Below the pieces are notes generated by a model, which worked only from the letters and a program-made list of their open reading frames with translations, was not told the origin of the DNA and ran no database searches. The translations under genes and the position numbers were made by a program. A stretch of DNA of 64,000 nt from RGIG5472 sp051867615 (GTDB taxonomy: Bacteria > Bacillota > Clostridia > Oscillospirales > Oscillospiraceae), in the NCBI GenBank assembly GCA_051867615.1, contig JBJDYU010000021.1:1-64000 (forward strand), read 5' to 3'. How positions within the stretch are numbered: the first letter of the stretch is position 1; every line of letters begins with the position of its first letter. Shown one piece after another: positions 61,153 to 64,000 of the stretch.

Positions 61153-62034
61153 TTGAAAGAGAAACTGCTTCGGCGCTGGCCGCTGCTCTACGGCCTGCTG
61201 CTGCTTCTTTTCACGCTCTACATCCTGCTGGACGCTTTCGTCATCCCCCGCAGCTTCACCGTGGCGGAGGGAACGGAGTCCGCTCCGCCTGTCCGGGCGG
61301 AGGACGCGGTGATAACGGAGAACTCCTACAGCGGCGGCGGCGTGACCATCGCCATCACCCGGCACCGGGCCTATGACACGGACATCTATGTGGCGGACGT
61401 GGTGCTGGAGGACCCGGCCCACATCCGCACCGCCTTTGCCAAGGATACCTACGGCAAAAATATCATCGCCCCCACCTCCGTCATCGCTGAGCCGCACGAC
61501 GCTATCCTCGCCGTCAACGGCGACTATTACAGCGCTCGCAGCGGCTATGTGATCCGCAACGGCGTGCTGTACCGGGACAGCTCCGCCGGAAAGGGCCAGC
61601 AGGATCTGGTCATCGGCACGGACGGCTCCTTCACCGTCTGCCGGGAGGGGGACTTCACGGCCCAGGAGCTGCTGGACGCGGGCGCGGCCCAGGTGCTCTC
61701 CTTCGGCCCCAGCCTCATCGAGGAGGGCGAGGTCTCCTTTGATCCCGCCAAAGGGCAGGGCAAGGAGCTGACCCGCAACCCCCGCACCGCCATGGGCTGG
61801 TACGGCGGCTGGCACTACGTTTTCGTGGTGGCGGACGGCCGCACGGAGCAGAGCGAGGGGCTGACGCTTCAGCAGCTGGCGGACTTTCTCCACAGTCTCG
61901 GCGTCCGCACCGCCTATAATCTGGACGGCGGCGGCTCCACCACCATGGTCTTTAATGGGCGGGTGGTGAACCAGCCCACCGACGGCCACAACATTGAGGA
62001 GAGGAACGTGAGCGACATTGTCTACATCGGATAA
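61153..62034 (+). CDS. NAGPA-like phosphodiester glycosidase domain protein
   Basis: 293-residue protein with one N-terminal membrane helix (about residues 9-30) and an exterior NAGPA domain (AVNGDYYSA, RNPRTAMGWYG, YNLDGGGSTTMVFNGR). The family removes alpha-linked GlcNAc-phosphodiester caps; related bacterial domains act on wall polymers. The likely start is TTG 61153, ten bases past GAGG. It lies 15 bases after the GT2-GtrA gene, consistent with an envelope-glycan unit. Confidence 0.87.
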   Translation: MKEKLLRRWPLLYGLLLLLFTLYILLDAFVIPRSFTVAEGTESAPPVRAEDAVITENSYSGGGVTIAITRHRAYDTDIYVADVVLEDPAHIRTAFAKDTYGKNIIAPTSVIAEPHDAILAVNGDYYSARSGYVIRNGVLYRDSSAGKGQQDLVIGTDGSFTVCREGDFTAQELLDAGAAQVLSFGPSLIEEGEVSFDPAKGQGKELTRNPRTAMGWYGGWHYVFVVADGRTEQSEGLTLQQLADFLHSLGVRTAYNLDGGGSTTMVFNGRVVNQPTDGHNIEERNVSDIVYIG

Positions 62035-63340
62035 GGAGCTGCTGCGGCTGGCGAAGCGGCGCTGGTTCATCATCGCCTTCTGCTGCGCAGTGTTCAGCCT
62101 CGTCTACGAATGGTTCGGCCACGGCGTGCTGTCGGCTTTCATGCTGTTCCAGTTCGCCTTTCCCCTGCTCCTCGGCGCTCTCGCAGCGGCGGTGCTGCTC
62201 CGCTGGAAAGCGGCCCCCTGCCCGGATTTTGCCGTCCGCTGGCTCTGGCGCTGCGGCGTGGGAACGCTGACGCTGGGAAGCTGCCTTGCCGGCGTATTCG
62301 AGATCTACGGCGCGTCCGCGCCGCTCATCACCGTCCACTGGTGCCTCGGCGGCGCGCTGTGCCTTGCCGCCGCGCTGCGTTATTTTCTGCCCCTGCTGCG
62401 GCGAACCGCCGCGGTGCAGGGCGCTCAAACCGATCACATAAAGGAGGAAGCATCCATGACTGTTCGCGAAGGCTATATGCCCTTTGAGGGCCACGAGACC
62501 TATTACCGCATCGTGGGCGAGCGCAGGGGGGACAAGGCTCCCCTCATTCTGCTCCACGGCGGCCCCGGCTCCACCCACAACTACTTCGAGGTGCTGGACG
62601 AGCTGGCCCGGGAGGACGGGCGGGAGCTTATCATGTACGACCAGATCGGCTGCGGCAAGTCCTATCTGGAGGGCCGGCCGGAGCTTTGGTGCGCGGAGAC
62701 CTGGGTGCGGGAGCTGCAGGCCCTGCGAGAGCATCTGGGGCTGACGGAATGCCACCTGTTGGGCCAGTCCTGGGGCGGTATGCTGCTGCTGGACTACGTC
62801 TGCAACTACCACCCCGAGGGCGTGAAAAGCATCATCCTCTCCAGCACCCTCCCCTCCAGCAGGCTCTGGGGCGAGGAGCAGCACCGCATGATCGCGGAGC
62901 TGCCGCAGGAGATGCAGGAGGCCATCCGCCGGGCGGACGAGAGCGGCGAATACAGCGGCGAAGCCTATCAGGCGGCGGAGGCGGAGTTCATGCTGCGCCA
63001 CGCGGCCGGCCCGGTGACGGAGGATTCTCCGGAGTGCGTCCGGCGCGAGCGGCGCACCGGCGAGGAGTCCTATGTGGTGGGCTGGGGCCCCAACGAGTTC
63101 ACCCCCCTCGGCACGCTGAAGGACTTTGACGTGACGGACAAGCTGGGCGATATCAAGCAGAGCGCCCTCGTCATCAGCGGCGGCAACGACCTCTGCACCC
63201 CCTACATCGCCAAGGTCATGTACGACGGCATCCCCGATGCCCGCTGGGAGCTGTTCCGCACCTGCCGCCACGCCTGCTTCGTGGAGGATACGCCCCGCTA
63301 CACCGCCCTGCTGAGGGAGTGGCTGAACGCCCACGACTGA
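62018..63340 (+). CDS. Four-helix membrane segment fused in frame to proline iminopeptidase
   Basis: A single 440-codon frame. Codons 1-145 encode a small membrane protein with about four helices (RWFIIAFCCAVFSLVYEWFG onward); the frame then runs without a stop into the iminopeptidase. The start would be TTG 62018, overlapping the NAGPA gene by 17 bases, with no clear Shine-Dalgarno, so it would depend on coupling. Either a membrane-tethered peptidase or two proteins in one frame (see the internal start at 62457). Read-through of a lost stop codon is likely. Confidence 0.5.
   Translation: MSTSDKELLRLAKRRWFIIAFCCAVFSLVYEWFGHGVLSAFMLFQFAFPLLLGALAAAVLLRWKAAPCPDFAVRWLWRCGVGTLTLGSCLAGVFEIYGASAPLITVHWCLGGALCLAAALRYFLPLLRRTAAVQGAQTDHIKEEASMTVREGYMPFEGHETYYRIVGERRGDKAPLILLHGGPGSTHNYFEVLDELAREDGRELIMYDQIGCGKSYLEGRPELWCAETWVRELQALREHLGLTECHLLGQSWGGMLLLDYVCNYHPEGVKSIILSSTLPSSRLWGEEQHRMIAELPQEMQEAIRRADESGEYSGEAYQAAEAEFMLRHAAGPVTEDSPECVRRERRTGEESYVVGWGPNEFTPLGTLKDFDVTDKLGDIKQSALVISGGNDLCTPYIAKVMYDGIPDARWELFRTCRHACFVEDTPRYTALLREWLNAHD
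62457..63340 (+). CDS. Proline iminopeptidase-like alpha/beta hydrolase (internal start)
   Basis: 294 residues, the normal length of the family, starting MTVREGYMPFEGHETYYR. HGGPGSTHNYF is the oxyanion motif, GQSWGGM the nucleophile elbow, GGNDLCTP the acid loop, and a His in CRHACFVEDTP completes the triad. ATG 62457 has AAAGGAGG eight bases upstream, strong evidence for independent initiation inside the longer frame. It should remove N-terminal proline from peptides. Confidence 0.88.
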
Positions 63341-63356
63341 GCGGAGGGAGTCTCTT

Positions 63357-64000
63357 ATGATCAAGCCCGCACATTTGAAAAAGGGCGACAAGGTCGCCAT
63401 CGTGAGCCTTTCCCGCGGGATGCTGGGCGAGCCGATGTTCCGGCATAAGTATGACATTGCGAAGAAGCGGCTGGAGGAGGACTTCGGCCTCGAGGCAGTC
63501 GCCATGCCGAACGCCCTCAGGGGCATAGACTATCTGGACAGGCACCCGGAGGCCCGGGCCGCCGACCTGATGGACGCCTTCCGGGACCCCTCCATCAAGG
63601 CCGTCTTCAACGCCATCGGCGGGGACGATACCATCCGCCTGCTGCCCTACATCGACTTCGACGTGCTGCGAAACAACCCGAAAATTTTCACCGGCTTCTC
63701 CGACACCACCTCCAACCACTTCATGATGTACAAGGCCGGGCTGGTGTCCTACTACGGCGCCAGCGTCATGAACAACTTCTCCGAGTACGTCCGCATCAAC
63801 GATTACACCCTGCGCATGATCCAAAAGACGCTCTTTGACCCGCAGCCCACGCTGGACATTCCCTCCGCGCCGTACTGGTATGACGACGAGGATGAAAAGA
63901 TCTGGTGGTGCGAGGAAAACCGAAACGTCTTAAAGCCGTACCACCCGGAGGAGATCGGCTATGAGGTGCTGCAGGGCGGCGGCGTGGCGGAGGGCGAGCT
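63357..64000 (+). CDS. S66-family peptidase (LD-carboxypeptidase/MccF-like), partial
   Basis: The first 214 residues of a protein cut by the right edge. KKGDKVAIVSLS at the N-terminus, FNAIGGDDTIRLLPYID and GFSDTTSNH are the S66 pattern; the Ser of the G-F-S-D motif is the likely nucleophile. The catalytic Glu and His lie beyond the window. GGAGGGAG precedes ATG 63357. LD-carboxypeptidases trim recycled muropeptides; MccF-like members cleave microcin-type adenylates. It follows the iminopeptidase gene by 16 bases. Confidence 0.88.
   Translation, partial: MIKPAHLKKGDKVAIVSLSRGMLGEPMFRHKYDIAKKRLEEDFGLEAVAMPNALRGIDYLDRHPEARAADLMDAFRDPSIKAVFNAIGGDDTIRLLPYIDFDVLRNNPKIFTGFSDTTSNHFMMYKAGLVSYYGASVMNNFSEYVRINDYTLRMIQKTLFDPQPTLDIPSAPYWYDDEDEKIWWCEENRNVLKPYHPEEIGYEVLQGGGVAEGE

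Overview
The window looks like a chromosomal segment of a GC-rich, spore-lineage, low-GC-phylum (Firmicutes/Bacillota) gut bacterium, most like the Oscillospiraceae (Flavonifractor/Lawsonibacter/Intestinimonas type). The evidence is indirect: L27 with the N-terminal LQFFA prepeptide next to its Prp protease, an SLH protein beside a CsaB pyruvyl transferase, a SleB-type hydrolase, DegV and CarD proteins, SAM-I and lysine riboswitches, and TTGACA/TATAAT promoters. No species can be named from the sequence alone. Almost everything is ordinary, GC-rich core genome. The clear exception is the AT-rich gene at the left edge beside tRNA-Pro, which looks acquired.

Layout. 1-4.6 kb: an accessory gene cut by the left edge, tRNA-Pro(UGG), then a leftward TetR regulator, GT2 glycosyltransferase and O-antigen-ligase-like protein. 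4.6-8.3 kb: the leftward rplU-prp-rpmA-obgE ribosome cluster and the mtnN-luxS methyl-cycle pair. 8.4-12.2 kb: tmcAL, a DUF3298-type lipoprotein, dapB and a nucleotidyltransferase-like protein. 12.3-15.3 kb: a lysine riboswitch heading a complete amino-acid ABC importer (binding protein, permease, ATPase). 15.3-21.1 kb: a rhomboid-like membrane protein, metK under a SAM-I riboswitch, a DUF2974 lipase-like protein and a DUF4127 protein. 21.2-27.8 kb: a two-OB-fold SSB-like protein, a large SLH-domain surface protein, a DUF4330 protein, and a glycosyltransferase-CsaB fusion that probably makes the wall ligand for SLH proteins.

27.8-44.7 kb: a DUF421 protein with a small partner, a ClC transporter, an orphan E2-like acyltransferase fold, serC-serA, an M24 peptidase, ferredoxin, a MerR/TipAS regulator, gdhA, a phosphoribosyltransferase, mgtE with a long structured leader, a SleB-like wall hydrolase, a TIGR04255-like protein, tRNA-Gly(CCC), an XRE/zinc-ribbon regulator, DegV and a CBM9-like protein.

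44.7-56.8 kb is the most coherent accessory metabolic locus. It holds a PocR/AraC regulator with 20-bp-spaced repeats, a sugar ABC importer lacking its ATPase, and an operon of a UTP-hexose-1-P uridylyltransferase, a NahK-like kinase, GalE and a ROK-like kinase. A second AraC regulator and nagB-nagA follow. It resembles the bifidobacterial lacto-N-biose/galacto-N-biose locus without the LnpA phosphorylase, joined to a GlcNAc-6-P branch. 57-64 kb: a second DegV, CarD, a transglutaminase-like protein, and a rightward run of GT2-GtrA, NAGPA-like protein, a membrane segment fused in frame to a proline iminopeptidase, and an S66 peptidase cut by the right edge.
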